NCBI GenBank assembly: GCA_947594425.1
Contig: CANQED010000013.1
Span: forward strand, 16,140-80,139
Source: an uncultured Ruminiclostridium sp.
GTDB taxonomy: Bacteria > Bacillota > Clostridia > Oscillospirales > Ruminococcaceae
Length of the DNA: 64,000 bases
Reading direction: 5' to 3'
The position numbers and the translations under genes were made by a program. This document shows positions 1 through 10,524 of this stretch, in pieces (the first letter of the stretch is position 1; each line of letters begins with the position of its first letter). Under the pieces are notes generated by a model. It did no database searches. It was not told the origin of the DNA and saw nothing but the letters and a program-made list of their open reading frames with translations.

Positions 1-447
1 AGGGCCGTTCCACGGGATGTCGGATATAGACACCGCTACCGACGCGCCTATCATAGAAAGTATCTCGGGCTGAGTTTCGGGGTCTACCGCAAGCACGGTC
101 ATAACTATCGCTACGTCGTTGCGCATATCCTTAGGGAAAAGCGGACGCATAGGACGGTCTACCACGCGCGAATAAAGGATAGCCTTTTCGCTCGGTCTGC
201 CCTCTCTCTTAAGAAAGCCGCCGGGTATCTTTCCTACCGAATAAAGCTTTTCTTCATAATCTACCGCGAGCGGGAAAAAGTCTATGCCGTCGCGGGGCTT
301 GGGGCTTGCGGTGGCGTTTACCATGACCACCGACTCGCCGTAGCGTATCCAGCACGAGCCGTTTGCAAGCCCGCAGACCTTGCCCGTCTCTACGGTAAGC
401 TCTCTGCCCGCAAACATAGTCTTGAATACTCTGTAGTTTTCAAACAT
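1..447 (-). CDS. pnp: Polyribonucleotide nucleotidyltransferase (PNPase), N-terminal part, truncated by window edge
   Basis: Minus-strand frame from ATG at 447 reads [91 protein letters not shown], a PNPase N-terminus; gene order with rpsO. Confidence 0.93.
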   Translation of the reverse strand, partial: MFENYRVFKTMFAGRELTVETGKVCGLANGSCWIRYGESVVMVNATASPKPRDGIDFFPLAVDYEEKLYSVGKIPGGFLKREGRPSEKAILYSRVVDRPMRPLFPKDMRNDVAIVMTVLAVDPETQPEILSMIGASVAVSISDIPWNGP

Positions 448-589
448 TTTTGTTCCTCCTTTTTACGAGAAACAGCGTTAGCAATAAACTCAACGTTCAA
501 ATATTGACCGCTCAGTTTAATGCTAAAACCTGCTTCTCGTATAAATAAATTTGTCAAAGGGCGGAACAAAAGTTCCACCCTTTTGCGCT

Positions 590-856
590 TTACTTACGTA
601 TACCGAGCTTTGCGATAATGGCACGGTAACGCTCGATATCCTTCTTCATAAGATAGTTGAGAAGGTTGCGTCTGTGACCTACCATCTTGAGCAGACCGCG
701 GCGGGAATGATGATCCTTCTTGTGGGTCTTGAGATGCTCGGTAAGATCGTTAATCCTCTTAGTGAGAATAGCGATCTGCACCTCGGGAGAGCCGGTATCG
801 TTCTCGTGGATACGGTTAGCCTCGATGATAGCAGTCTTTTCGTCCTTTAAAAGCAT
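590..856 (-). CDS. rpsO: 30S ribosomal protein S15
   Basis: 88 aa, [66 protein letters not shown] is the S15 signature. Confidence 0.98.
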   Translation of the reverse strand: MLLKDEKTAIIEANRIHENDTGSPEVQIAILTKRINDLTEHLKTHKKDHHSRRGLLKMVGHRRNLLNYLMKKDIERYRAIIAKLGIRK

Positions 857-965
857 AATTACACCTCTTTTTTAATTATTCCGCCTCATAGCAAGGGGCA
901 ATGGTGTCTCTCCTCACGGAGCATACGCCGCACTGCCAAGAAACGGTGGCTATGTTTAAAACATA
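857..965 (-). promoter_or_regulatory. Candidate structured 5' leader of rpsO (S15-leader-like)
   Basis: GC-rich, hairpin-capable leader between rpsO and an AT-rich upstream region; position fits S15 autoregulation, but the fold was not computed. Confidence 0.3.
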
Positions 966-1075
966 ACAGGATTATTATATCATAACAAAACGGATTTGTA
1001 AAGGGCTTTTTTAAATTTTTTTCGCTATTTTAGACAAGCAATACGGGTTTTCATATAATAAATAATTATGAACAA

Positions 1076-1105
1076 AAATCGGAGGCGTACAACCTCCGAT
1101 TTATA
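1076..1105 (-). terminator. Intrinsic terminator downstream of clpX
   Basis: Inverted repeat AAATCGGAGG...CCTCCGATTT with T run on the minus strand, just after the clpX stop. Confidence 0.7.
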
Positions 1106-1113
1106 AAACTATA

Positions 1114-2388
1114 TCAGCTTATCTTTTTAAGATTTCGCTTTTCGACGGTCTTTTTCTGAGCCTTTTTATCGCGGATAATCTCGGGCGGCTCTGAACCGTC
1201 TACCGCCTCGGCGGTGACTACCACTTTAGTGATACTGTCGTCGGCGGGAGAATTGAACATCACGTCGGACAAAACGTCCTCTACTACCGTCCTAAGCCCG
1301 CGCGCGCCCGTCTTTCGCTCGGCGGTCTTTTTAGCTATCGCTTTTAACGCGTCGTCGGTAAATTCGAGCTCTATCCCGTCGAGGCTGAAAAGGTACTTAT
1401 ACTGCTTAACGAGCGCGTTTTTCGGCTCGACAAGTATCCTTACGAGCGCCTGCTCGTCTAGATCGTCGAGCACCGCGATTATCGGCAGACGTCCGACAAG
1501 CTCGGGAATAATGCCGTATTTTACCAGATCCTCGGGCTCTACCTTGTGCAGCGCCTCGTTTATGCCGTTTTCCTGCTTGCCCTTAATTTCCGCGCCAAAG
1601 CCGAGCGCGGAGGAATTAGTCCTCGCGAGGATAGTCTTGTCTATCCCCTCAAACGCCCCGCCGCAGATAAAGAGTATATTCTTTGTGTCTATCTGTATAA
1701 ACTCCTGATTAGGGTGCTTTCTACCGCCCTGCGGGGGGACATTCGACACCGTGCCCTCGATTATTTTCAGCAAGGCCTGCTGAACGCCCTCGCCGCTGAC
1801 GTCGCGGGTTATCGAGGTGTTCTCGGACTTTCGGGTTATTTTATCTATCTCGTCGATATAAATGATACCGTGCTGTGCCGCCTCTATATCATAGTCGGCA
1901 GCCTGTATCAGCTTTAGCAATACGTTCTCGACGTCCTCGCCGACATATCCCGCCTGAGTAAGCGTGGTGGCGTCGGCTATCGCAAACGGAACATTAAGCA
2001 CTCTTGCGAGCGTCTGTGCTATCATAGTCTTTCCTACTCCGGTAGGACCGAGCAGCAGCACGTTGCTCTTTTGCAGCTCTATTTCGTTTTCCTCTTCGGT
2101 GCCGAAAAAATTGCGCTTATAGTGGTTGTATACCGCGACGCTTATCATCTTTTTCGCCGCGTCCTGACCTATGATATAATTATCGAGCACCGCCTTAAGG
2201 TCGGCGGGCTTAATAAGCTTCATCTGCTCGGACTTGTCGGAGCGCTTGGTCTTGCGGTTAGCCTCCTCCTGCCCCATAAGCATCTGATAGGTGGTCAGTA
2301 TGCAATCGCTGCATATGCAGCCGCTCGCGCCATAAATTATTCTGTCTACCTGATCCTCTGTCCGTTCACAAAAACTGCATCTGAGCAT
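1114..2388 (-). CDS. clpX: ATP-dependent Clp protease ATP-binding subunit ClpX
   Basis: N-terminal CxxC zinc-binding domain, GPTGVGKT Walker A, IDEIDKI Walker B, GARGLR sensor region. Confidence 0.98.
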   Translation of the reverse strand: MLRCSFCERTEDQVDRIIYGASGCICSDCILTTYQMLMGQEEANRKTKRSDKSEQMKLIKPADLKAVLDNYIIGQDAAKKMISVAVYNHYKRNFFGTEEENEIELQKSNVLLLGPTGVGKTMIAQTLARVLNVPFAIADATTLTQAGYVGEDVENVLLKLIQAADYDIEAAQHGIIYIDEIDKITRKSENTSITRDVSGEGVQQALLKIIEGTVSNVPPQGGRKHPNQEFIQIDTKNILFICGGAFEGIDKTILARTNSSALGFGAEIKGKQENGINEALHKVEPEDLVKYGIIPELVGRLPIIAVLDDLDEQALVRILVEPKNALVKQYKYLFSLDGIELEFTDDALKAIAKKTAERKTGARGLRTVVEDVLSDVMFNSPADDSITKVVVTAEAVDGSEPPEIIRDKKAQKKTVEKRNLKKIS

Positions 2389-2409
2389 AATCGGGTTCCT
2401 TTCAATGAG

Positions 2410-2997
2410 TTATCTCTTTGTAATTACCTTATCCACAAGGCCGTAATCGCACGCCTCTTGTGCGGACATATAATTGTCTCTCTCGCAGTCCTTGTGGAGC
2501 GTCTCATAATCCTTACCGCAGTTTGCGGCAAGTATCTCCTCAAGATTGCGGCGCGTCCTTTCGAGATTTTTGGCGTGTATCATTATTTCGGTCTCCTGAC
2601 CGCTCAGTCCCCCGCCGATAAGCGGCTGGTGGATAAGCACCTGCGAGTTGGGCAGGCAGAACCTCTTGCCCTTAGCGCCGCTCGACAGCAGAAAAGCGCC
2701 CATAGACGCCGCCATACCGACGCATATAGTGGAAACGTCGCACTTGATATAATTCATGGTGTCGTATATCGCCATACCCGCCGAGATAGACCCGCCCGGG
2801 CTGTTGATATAAAAGCTGATGTCCTTATCGGGGTCCTGCCCCTCAAGAAAGAGCAACTGCGCCACGACAAGCCCTGCGGTGACGTCGTTTACGTCCTCGT
2901 TGAGCATAATTATCCTGTCGTTGAGCAGGCGGGAAAAGATATCGTATGCCCGCTCTCCTCTGCCTGTTTGTTCGATGACGGTAGGTACTAAACTCAT
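2410..2997 (-). CDS. clpP: ATP-dependent Clp protease proteolytic subunit ClpP
   Basis: [32 protein letters not shown]; catalytic [11 protein letters not shown] and [11 protein letters not shown]. Confidence 0.98.
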   Translation of the reverse strand: MSLVPTVIEQTGRGERAYDIFSRLLNDRIIMLNEDVNDVTAGLVVAQLLFLEGQDPDKDISFYINSPGGSISAGMAIYDTMNYIKCDVSTICVGMAASMGAFLLSSGAKGKRFCLPNSQVLIHQPLIGGGLSGQETEIMIHAKNLERTRRNLEEILAANCGKDYETLHKDCERDNYMSAQEACDYGLVDKVITKR

Positions 2998-3060
2998 AAA
3001 TATCGTCCTTTCTTATGCTATCAAGAGCTTTCCGCATAGCAGAAAGCTCCGACGGCAAAA

Positions 3061-4380
3061 TTATTCGGCTGCTTTAGGTTCTTCGGCCTCTTCGGTCTTC
3101 TCGGTTATCTCGGCATTGTCGCGGACAAGGTCGTACGCCTTTTCTACGGCGATGTCCTTTTCTATGCTGCTTACGGGGATAGCCTGCTTTACCTTTTCTA
3201 CTTCCATCTTGTAGTTTTCGGCCATTTCTTTATATTCGTTTTCGATGTCCTCTTCGGTGACGGTGATGTTTTCAAGCTCGACTATCTTTTCGAGCGCGAG
3301 ACGGAGCTTTACCTGCTTTTCGGCGGGGACCTTAAAGTTCTCCTTAAACTGGTCTATAGTGGTGCCGGTAAACTTAAGATAATCCTCTACGCTTATGCCC
3401 TGATAGCGGTTTCTGTATTCCCAGTCGCGGACAAGGTCGTCCACCCTGTTAGAGATCATGACCTCGGGCACTTCGGCTTTCATAAGCTCAATAACTTTCT
3501 CGGAGAGCTGATTGTCTACGTCGGTCTTAGCGTGCTCCTCGGCGTGCTCTTCGAGGTGCTTGCGCAAATCGGCCTTAAGCTCGTCGAGGGTGTCAAACTC
3601 GCTTACGTCCTTGGCAAATTCGTCGTCGAGCTCGGCGTACTCCTTGGTCTTTATCTCGTGTATCTTGCACTTAAATACCGCGGGCTTGCCCTTAAGCTCT
3701 TCGGTGCTGTAATCCTCGGGGAAAGTAACGTTGATGTCAAAGTCCTCGCCGATATTCTTTCCTATCATACCGTCCTCAAAGCCGGGGATAAACTGACCCG
3801 AGCCGATAACGAGCGAAAACTTCTCGGCCTTGCCGCCGTCAAAAGGCTTGCCGTCGATATATCCGTCAAAGTCGAATACCGCGGTGTCGCCCTTTTCAAG
3901 AGGTCTGTCGGTGACGTCGATTATTCTCGCGTCTCTCTCGCGAAGTCTGCCCAGCTCTGCGTCAACGTCCTCGTCCTTAACAGTCTTGACGGTTTTGGTG
4001 ACCTTTAATCCCTTGTAGTCGGAAATTTCCACCTCGGGCTTAACGGTAAATTCCGCCTTGAACGAAACGCCTGTGCTCTTGTCTATATTTGTGACCTCTA
4101 CCTTAGGCATATCTACGACCTCGAGCTTGAGCTCGTCTATCACATCGGATACCGTCCTTTGGTACATACCGTTGACGGCCTCCTGATAAAATACGCCCTC
4201 GCCGTACTGCGCCTCTATCATCTTGCGAGTAGCCTTTCCCTTTCTGAAGCCGGGAACGGTTATGTTCTTTCTCTGCTTGAGAAACGCCGCCTGCACCGCC
4301 TGCTCAAATTCCTCGGCGCTTGACTTAAATTCGACCTCCACGGTGTTGGCTGCCGTCTTTGTGTTTGAAATAATTTCCAT
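3061..4380 (-). CDS. tig: Trigger factor (peptidyl-prolyl isomerase chaperone)
   Basis: MEIISNTKTAANTVEVEF..., VPGFRKGKATRKMIEAQYG ribosome-binding signature and FKBP-like domain; upstream of clpP; start chosen at internal Met after RBS. Confidence 0.96.
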   Translation of the reverse strand: MEIISNTKTAANTVEVEFKSSAEEFEQAVQAAFLKQRKNITVPGFRKGKATRKMIEAQYGEGVFYQEAVNGMYQRTVSDVIDELKLEVVDMPKVEVTNIDKSTGVSFKAEFTVKPEVEISDYKGLKVTKTVKTVKDEDVDAELGRLRERDARIIDVTDRPLEKGDTAVFDFDGYIDGKPFDGGKAEKFSLVIGSGQFIPGFEDGMIGKNIGEDFDINVTFPEDYSTEELKGKPAVFKCKIHEIKTKEYAELDDEFAKDVSEFDTLDELKADLRKHLEEHAEEHAKTDVDNQLSEKVIELMKAEVPEVMISNRVDDLVRDWEYRNRYQGISVEDYLKFTGTTIDQFKENFKVPAEKQVKLRLALEKIVELENITVTEEDIENEYKEMAENYKMEVEKVKQAIPVSSIEKDIAVEKAYDLVRDNAEITEKTEEAEEPKAAE

Positions 4381-4467
4381 TGTAGTTCCTCCGTTTTTGC
4401 CGTCCTTATATCTTCCGTTTTTCCGCATACAGCGGCGGCCGAATTAGCTCAGGCATAATTTTTATTT

Positions 4468-5163
4468 TTATTCCTGTACAAGTACAGGTGTAAATTTAAC
4501 ATAATCAGCCGATACAAGCGTATAGCTTATACCGTCGCGGGTGCCTTGAAAGGCGTTTGCAAAGCAAAACGAGCCGTGAACGTGCCCGTAATAGCAGCGC
4601 CTTATCCCGTATTTTTTCATGACCTCAAGGATATAGGTATTTTCCTCGTCGTTATATATCGGCGGGTAGTGCAAGAATACCACCGGCTCGCCGCCGAGCG
4701 CTATTGCCGCCTTAATCGACGCTTCCAGCCTGCCCGCCTCGCGGTTAAGCAGCTTAAGATCCTGCACCGCGCCGTCGTCGTTTATCCAGCCGCGCGTGCC
4801 GCAGATAGTGATATTTCCCTCTCGATATGCGTTATTACTCAGAAAGGATATATCGTCTAAGCCGTTATCCGCCAAAAAGCGCTGCATCTTTGTGCCGGTA
4901 GTCCACCAATAATCGTGGTTGCCCTTAAGGATTATCTTTCGGCCGTTAAGCTGCTCGCTTATAAAGCGAAAATCGGGCAGGGCGTTTTCGAGCCCCATAG
5001 CCCAGCTTATATCCCCCGGGATAACAACGAGGTCGTCGGGCGACACAAGCTTGTTCCACTGCGTTTTGAGCCTGTCGACATAATTGCCCCAGCCGGGGAA
5101 AATGTCCATGGGCTTATCCGCGCCTAATGGCAAATGCAGGTCGCCTATCGTGTATATGCTCAA
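4468..5163 (-). CDS. Metallophosphoesterase (calcineurin-like)
   Basis: YTIGDLHLP, PGDISWA, LKGNHDYWW, YYGHVHG metal-binding motifs. Confidence 0.9.
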   Translation of the reverse strand: MSIYTIGDLHLPLGADKPMDIFPGWGNYVDRLKTQWNKLVSPDDLVVIPGDISWAMGLENALPDFRFISEQLNGRKIILKGNHDYWWTTGTKMQRFLADNGLDDISFLSNNAYREGNITICGTRGWINDDGAVQDLKLLNREAGRLEASIKAAIALGGEPVVFLHYPPIYNDEENTYILEVMKKYGIRRCYYGHVHGSFCFANAFQGTRDGISYTLVSADYVKFTPVLVQE

Positions 5164-6665
5164 TCAGCGCCCTGCTCTTTCACAAAGTCGAGCACCGCGC
5201 TCGGCATATCCTCCTTTGTCACCGACCCCGTAAAGCGTATCGCTTTATTTTTGGTATCGGAAAGCGCCTTAGGACACTGCGTACCGGTCAGCTTTTCGAG
5301 CTTAGCGATAAGGTCGAACTCGTCGGCACATTCTTCGTTGCCGCCGACCGCGTCATAGACCGCATAGCCGAATTTGTACGGGTTGGCGGTAGAGGCGATG
5401 ACAGTCTTTGTATTGTCGCCCGTCGCCTTTTTATAGTCCTCGTATACCTTATAAGCTACGGCGGTGTGGGTGTCGCAAAGGTAGCCGTATTCGTCGAATA
5501 CCTTCTTTATCGTCTGCTTTGTCTCATTGTCGTCGCACCAGCCCGCGAAAAAGCTCTCGCTTATGCGCTGCTTTACGGTATCATTTACCTCGTATCTGCC
5601 GCTTGCCTTTAACGAATTGAACCATTCGTTTATAAGCGCGTCGTTCTCGTCGGTCAGATGATACAGCAGGCGCTCGAGATTGCTCGATATAAGAATATCC
5701 ATAGAGGGCGATATGGTAGTGTAAAAGTCCCTGTTCCTGTCATATACGCCCGTATTGATAAAGTCGGTCAGGATATTATTCTTATTAGACGCGCATATCA
5801 GCTTAGCTATCGGCACGCCCATACATTTTGCATAGTATGCGGCGAGGATATTGCCAAAGTTGCCTGTCGGCACGCAGACGTTTATCTTTTCGCCGTACTC
5901 TATCTCTTTATCCTTAATAAGCTGCGCGTAGGTGGAAACATAGTACACTATCTGCGGCGCAAGCCTGCCCCAGTTGATGGAGTTAGCGCTTGAGAATACC
6001 GTGTTCGCCTTTTCGAGCTTAGAAAGTATCTCTTTATCGGTGAATATCGCCTTTACCCCGTTCTGGCAGTCGTCAAAGTTGCCAACTACCGCGCTGACGT
6101 TTACGTTAGAGCCTGCTTGAGTGGTCATCTGCCGCTTTTGCATATTGCTTACGCCGTCCTCGGGGTAGAATACCATTATCGAGGTGCCCTCAACGTCCTT
6201 AAAGCCCTCGAGCGCCGCCTTGCCCGTGTCGCCGCTTGTCGCTACGAGTATCATTATCTTCTTGCCGTCGACGGTCTTTTTAGCCGAGCAGGTCAGCAGA
6301 TACGGCAGAATTTGCAATGCCATATCCTTAAATGCGCAGGTAGGACCGTGCCACAGCTCAAGGATATATGTACCGCTAAGAAGATGGGATATTTCCGCGA
6401 TATTATCGGTGGCAAAATTCTTATCATTGTATGCGCCGTTTACGCAATAGCGTATCTCATCGTCGGTAAAGTCGCTCAAAAACAGGCGAAATATCTCGTA
6501 CGCCCTCTCGGCGTAGGTCATATCGCACATAGCGCAAAGCTTTTCTTTGCTAAGCTGCGGTATGCTGTCGGGGACGAACAGCCCTCCGTCCGCCGAAAGG
6601 CCCTTAGAGATAGCCTCGGCGGCGGTGATATTTACATTTTTATCACGAGTGCTTTTATAATTCAT
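5160..6665 (-). CDS. thrC: Threonine synthase
   Basis: MNYKSTRDKNVNITAAEAISKGLSADGGLFVPDSIPQL; FKDMALQ PLP lysine; ATSGDTGKAA. Confidence 0.95.
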   Translation of the reverse strand: MNYKSTRDKNVNITAAEAISKGLSADGGLFVPDSIPQLSKEKLCAMCDMTYAERAYEIFRLFLSDFTDDEIRYCVNGAYNDKNFATDNIAEISHLLSGTYILELWHGPTCAFKDMALQILPYLLTCSAKKTVDGKKIMILVATSGDTGKAALEGFKDVEGTSIMVFYPEDGVSNMQKRQMTTQAGSNVNVSAVVGNFDDCQNGVKAIFTDKEILSKLEKANTVFSSANSINWGRLAPQIVYYVSTYAQLIKDKEIEYGEKINVCVPTGNFGNILAAYYAKCMGVPIAKLICASNKNNILTDFINTGVYDRNRDFYTTISPSMDILISSNLERLLYHLTDENDALINEWFNSLKASGRYEVNDTVKQRISESFFAGWCDDNETKQTIKKVFDEYGYLCDTHTAVAYKVYEDYKKATGDNTKTVIASTANPYKFGYAVYDAVGGNEECADEFDLIAKLEKLTGTQCPKALSDTKNKAIRFTGSVTKEDMPSAVLDFVKEQGAD

Positions 6666-6677
6666 AATATATACCTC

Positions 6678-7067
6678 TCAAAACTGCGTCTGAAAGCCCG
6701 TGGTATCAAACGCGTCTTTATAATATTCAAAGTCTATGACCTTAGGGTCGCTATCACGTGAAATGACTACCTCGGCGATATCGTATCTCGGCTGAAGCTC
6801 GAGCCCGAACTCGGCAAAATAACATTCCGCCGCCGCGATTATGCGCGCCTTTTTGCGGTAGTCTACCGCGTCCACGCCGCTTACGAGGCTGCCCTGTCTG
6901 CGGGTCTTTACCTCGACGATAAGCAGCTTGTCGCCGCTTTGCGCGATAATGTCTATCTCGCCGCAGGGTCTGCGAAAATTGCGGGCGATTATCGTACAGT
7001 GCTTTTTTATAAGAAAGTCCGCCGTATAATCCTCGCCGAGCTTTCCTTTTTTAGCTTTGTCCGTCAT
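6678..7067 (-). CDS. YraN/UPF0102 family endonuclease-like protein
   Basis: GEDYTADFLIKKHCTIIARNFRRPCGEIDIIAQSGDKLLIVEVKTR: PD-(D/E)XK-like UPF0102 signature. Confidence 0.9.
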   Translation of the reverse strand: MTDKAKKGKLGEDYTADFLIKKHCTIIARNFRRPCGEIDIIAQSGDKLLIVEVKTRRQGSLVSGVDAVDYRKKARIIAAAECYFAEFGLELQPRYDIAEVVISRDSDPKVIDFEYYKDAFDTTGFQTQF

Positions 7068-7704
7068 TTTTGCTCTTAAAATATTTTACCAAAAAGCTTT
7101 TGCGGTGAATGTCCGACGCGCCGTATTTGTCGAGCATCTCATAGTGCAGCTTAGTGCCGTAGCCCTTATGCTTTTCAAATTGGTACTGCGGATAGCTCTC
7201 TGCGAGCTTTTTCATATATCTGTCCCTCGAGACCTTGGCGAGAACCGACGCCGCAGCTATCGACGCAGAAAGCGCGTCGCCCTTTACTACCGCGTCGCAT
7301 TTAATATCAAGGTCGGGGGTCTTGTTTCCGTCGATAAAGGCTATATCGGGCTTTATCTTAAGCCCCTCGTATGCCCTTTTCATAGCGAGCATAGAGGCAT
7401 TAAGGATATTTAGGCGGTCTATCTCCTCGACAGACGCTGTCGCTACCGACCACGCCGCCGCCTTGGAGATTATCTCGTCGTAGAGCTGCTCGCGCTTTTT
7501 CTCGGTGAGCTTTTTGCTGTCGTTTACACCATCTATGACAACGTCGGGCTTAAGTATCACCGCGGCGGCGTAAACGTCCCCCGCGAGCGGTCCTCTGCCC
7601 GCCTCGTCTATCCCGCAGATAACGCCGAACTGCTCGCGCATTATCCTGTCGAACTCATACAGACTCGATAGGTCGTTCGAGTGAGAATTTGCCAAGCTTA
7701 CCAC
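7051..7704 (-). CDS. rnhB: Ribonuclease HII (start may be internal Met at 7641)
   Basis: GIDEAGRGPLAGDVYAAAVIL, HKGYGTKLHYEML motifs. Confidence 0.95.
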   Translation of the reverse strand: MVSLANSHSNDLSSLYEFDRIMREQFGVICGIDEAGRGPLAGDVYAAAVILKPDVVIDGVNDSKKLTEKKREQLYDEIISKAAAWSVATASVEEIDRLNILNASMLAMKRAYEGLKIKPDIAFIDGNKTPDLDIKCDAVVKGDALSASIAAASVLAKVSRDRYMKKLAESYPQYQFEKHKGYGTKLHYEMLDKYGASDIHRKSFLVKYFKSKNDGQS

Positions 7705-8515
7705 TCCTAAATTCGTCCAAAACGACAGCCGCCGCCCTCATAAGGTCGGGCTCGCCGCCCTGCACTAACATACCTCTTTTTTGCGCGATAACGGTAAGGT
7801 CTATCTTTTCGCCCGCGTCAACTTTATAACGCTGCCTGAAAGGCAGGGGGTAATTCTTATCGAGAAATTCCGTCAGCAGCGAGGCGACCTCGTATACGTC
7901 ATACACGTCGTCCTTGACCGCGCCGGTAAAGGCGAGCTTAAGCGCGACGTCCTTATCCTCAAACTTAGGCCAGAGTATGCCCGGCGTGTCGAGCAATTCT
8001 ATATCCCTGTCAAGCACCACCCACTGCTTTCCTCGGGTAACTCCGGGGCGGTCGGCGGTCTTGGTCTTAGAGCTTTTGGATAGGCGGTTTATAAACGACG
8101 ACTTGCCGACGTTGGGTATGCCTACCACCATTATTCTTAAAGCGCTGCCGACAAAGCCCTTAGCCTTGCGGCGGGCGAGCACGTCGGACAATGCCGCGTG
8201 AGCCGTAGGGATAAACGCCTTAACATTCTTGCCGCTGCGGCAGTCGCAGACAACAGTCTTTATTCCCTGCTGCTTATAATGGCACGCCCACAGAGCGGTG
8301 ATCTGGTCGTCCGCGTAGTCGCATTTATTAAGCAGTAGTATTCGCGGCTTGCCTGCGGCAAGCTCGTCTATTATCGGGTTCCTGCTCGACTCGGGTATTC
8401 GAGCGTCTACTATTTCCGCTACGGCGTCGACCAGCTTTATATCCGCCTGTATCATACGGCGGGTCTTGGTCATATGCCCCGGAAACCACTGTATATCGGG
8501 CAAATCGGCCATCAC
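7655..8515 (-). CDS. rbgA: Ribosome biogenesis GTPase RbgA/YlqF
   Basis: Circularly permuted GTPase: IQWFPGHMTK, LNKCDYAD, GIPNVGKSSFINRL, DTPGILWPK. Confidence 0.95.
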   Translation of the reverse strand: MMADLPDIQWFPGHMTKTRRMIQADIKLVDAVAEIVDARIPESSRNPIIDELAAGKPRILLLNKCDYADDQITALWACHYKQQGIKTVVCDCRSGKNVKAFIPTAHAALSDVLARRKAKGFVGSALRIMVVGIPNVGKSSFINRLSKSSKTKTADRPGVTRGKQWVVLDRDIELLDTPGILWPKFEDKDVALKLAFTGAVKDDVYDVYEVASLLTEFLDKNYPLPFRQRYKVDAGEKIDLTVIAQKRGMLVQGGEPDLMRAAAVVLDEFRSGKLGKFSLERPIESV

Positions 8516-9114
8516 AGCGCACCAAACTTATTGAGCGGCCATACCCTAAAGTACGCCTTGCCCATAATATATCTGATATCTACCTGTCCGACCTCGGCGA
8601 GATTGCGGCTGTCCTTAGACTGATTGCGGTTGTCGCCCATAACGAACACCTTGCCCTCTTCTACAACGACGTCGGTGTTATCGGGAAAGCCCTGATCGAG
8701 ATTGGTGGGGGTGCGGGTGTACTCCTCCTGCAGCGCTTCTCCGTTGCGATAAACTATCCCGCGCTCAAAATCTATTCTTATAGTATCCCCCGGAAGTCCG
8801 ATAACACGCTTAACTATCGGCTTTCCTTGGGTTTTGTTTTCATAATCGATGAGCTTGTCGGCGTAGAGTATAACTATATCGCCGAACTGCGGCGTATAAA
8901 AAAGATCCGACACTATGAGCCTTTCGGAGTTTTCAAGGGTGGGGAGCATAGATGTACCGTCCACCGTAATAAGCCTTACGCCCAAAGTAAAAATTATAAT
9001 AAAACAAAGCACCGCCGAAAAGACGCTTGACAGCCAGTCGTACATCTCGGAGAAAAATCCCGTCTTGATACCGCCGTCCTTTTGCATTTTGGGGGTCTTG
9101 TTGTCAGCCATCAT
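8512..9114 (-). CDS. lepB: Signal peptidase I
   Basis: N-terminal TM, VDGTSMLPTL (Ser), GDIVIL, VKRVIGLPGDTI (Lys), FVMGDNRNQSKDSR. Confidence 0.95.
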   Translation of the reverse strand: MMADNKTPKMQKDGGIKTGFFSEMYDWLSSVFSAVLCFIIIFTLGVRLITVDGTSMLPTLENSERLIVSDLFYTPQFGDIVILYADKLIDYENKTQGKPIVKRVIGLPGDTIRIDFERGIVYRNGEALQEEYTRTPTNLDQGFPDNTDVVVEEGKVFVMGDNRNQSKDSRNLAEVGQVDIRYIMGKAYFRVWPLNKFGAL

Positions 9115-9264
9115 AAGTACGCCTCTTTTCTTAAAAGAAAAATTAGCGAAACACTAATCAAATAAAGCTCCGTAAACGACACTGCCCATACCGTTGTATG
9201 GGCAAGGCGTTTTCGGCTGTATCGGCATAGGCAAAGCCTATCCCGAATTGTCTGTGGCGCTGCC

Positions 9265-9609
9265 TTACTGGATCTTGGACTTAACCTTGGCAGCCTTACC
9301 TACTCTGTCGCGCAGATAGTACAGCTTAGCTCTGCGAACCTTACCCTCTCTTACTACCTCGACCTTTTCAACGGTGGGGCAGTGAACGGGAAATACTCTC
9401 TCGACTCCGCAGCCGTGTGCAACTCTGCGAACGGTAAAGGTCTCGTTTACTCCGCCGTGCTTCTTGGCGATAACGGTACCCTCAAATATCTGAATACGGT
9501 ACTTGTCGCCCTCGGGGATCTTAACGTGAACCTTGACTGTGTCGCCGACGTTGATTACAGGCGCTTCAGCCTTAATGCTGTCCTGCGCGATGAGCTTTAA
9601 TGCATCCAT
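9265..9609 (-). CDS. rplS: 50S ribosomal protein L19
   Basis: 114 aa; [90 protein letters not shown]. Confidence 0.98.
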   Translation of the reverse strand: MDALKLIAQDSIKAEAPVINVGDTVKVHVKIPEGDKYRIQIFEGTVIAKKHGGVNETFTVRRVAHGCGVERVFPVHCPTVEKVEVVREGKVRRAKLYYLRDRVGKAAKVKSKIQ

Positions 9610-9611
9610 TT

Positions 9612-9800
9612 TTCTTCCTCCATATTTTCGGGTATTCGTGCATCGGCTTTTCCGTCGGCGTATAAACGCCCGACAAACGCTTATTGCGTTTAATGCAGAG
9701 GACTATCCGTTTAATGTCTTAGCGCAAATGCGCTCGGCATTAGACACACCGACACCGCCCGCAAAAGGGCATAGCGATGACCGGCGGATTTCAAATGCTA
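9612..9800 (-). promoter_or_regulatory. Candidate L19 leader (autoregulatory 5' UTR)
   Basis: Long leader upstream of rplS with several short inverted repeats (e.g. GCAATAAGCGTTTG / CGGGCG..CGCCCG); placement matches known L19 leaders, but the fold was not computed. Confidence 0.3.
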
Positions 9801-9888
9801 TAATATTATATCACCTTTAGACGCAGTTTGCAAGCCTTTTTTGTGAAATTTTCCTTATTTTTTTAAAATTTATGCCGTAAAGTGAAAA

Positions 9889-10524
9889 TCATTCAAAATC
9901 AGTGCCATCCTTGCACAATATCCTCACCCTTTTTACGGTGGGAAAATCTAAGGCGCTGCCCGTATATTTCTCATACGCGTCGAATACGAGCGAGGGATTT
10001 ACGGTAAAATCACAGCCCGACGGCAGTATAAGCGTAAAGCCGTCCGAATTTATCTCAGAAATACTTATATACGGCTTAAGGTCGAGCTCGATAACGCTCT
10101 TTTTGGTCTTTTTCTCGGCGATTATCTTATCGAGCGACAAAAAGCTTATAAACGCCTTTGCGTCGGGAAAATTAGTTATCTCGTACACCGAGCGGTCTAT
10201 CTCGGTGTGCTTTTTTATCGGGGCGGCGGCTCTTATTATATGTATATCGTCGGGGAGAGCCGCGTCGAGCTTACGGGCTACGATATCATACGGGAGCGGC
10301 TCGTCGAGCTTAATATCCATAGTTTCGCATAAGCCCTCTATCCCGAGAGAAAGCGGAAGATTTACATTGACATAAGTATGCGGATTAAAGCCTTGAGTAT
10401 GCCACACGGGGAGATCGGTGCGCCTCAGCGCGCGCTGGATACAGTTTATCAGGTCGAGCGCGGAGATATATTTTGCTCTGCCTGTCTTAGCAAAAAATAT
10501 CCTTACGGGATAAGCGGCGTTCAT
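9889..10524 (-). CDS. TIGR03936/DUF2344 family radical SAM-linked protein
   Basis: FFAKTGRAKYISALDLINCIQRALRRTDLPVWHTQGFNPHTYVNVNLPLSLGIEGLCETMDIKL; overlaps a radical SAM gene as usual for this family. Confidence 0.88.
   Translation of the reverse strand: MNAAYPVRIFFAKTGRAKYISALDLINCIQRALRRTDLPVWHTQGFNPHTYVNVNLPLSLGIEGLCETMDIKLDEPLPYDIVARKLDAALPDDIHIIRAAAPIKKHTEIDRSVYEITNFPDAKAFISFLSLDKIIAEKKTKKSVIELDLKPYISISEINSDGFTLILPSGCDFTVNPSLVFDAYEKYTGSALDFPTVKRVRILCKDGTDFE

Noticed and set aside
7051-7704. 49-bp overlap of rnhB with rbgA as a programmed overlap
   Set aside because: The RNase HII start could be the internal Met at 7641, which removes the overlap.
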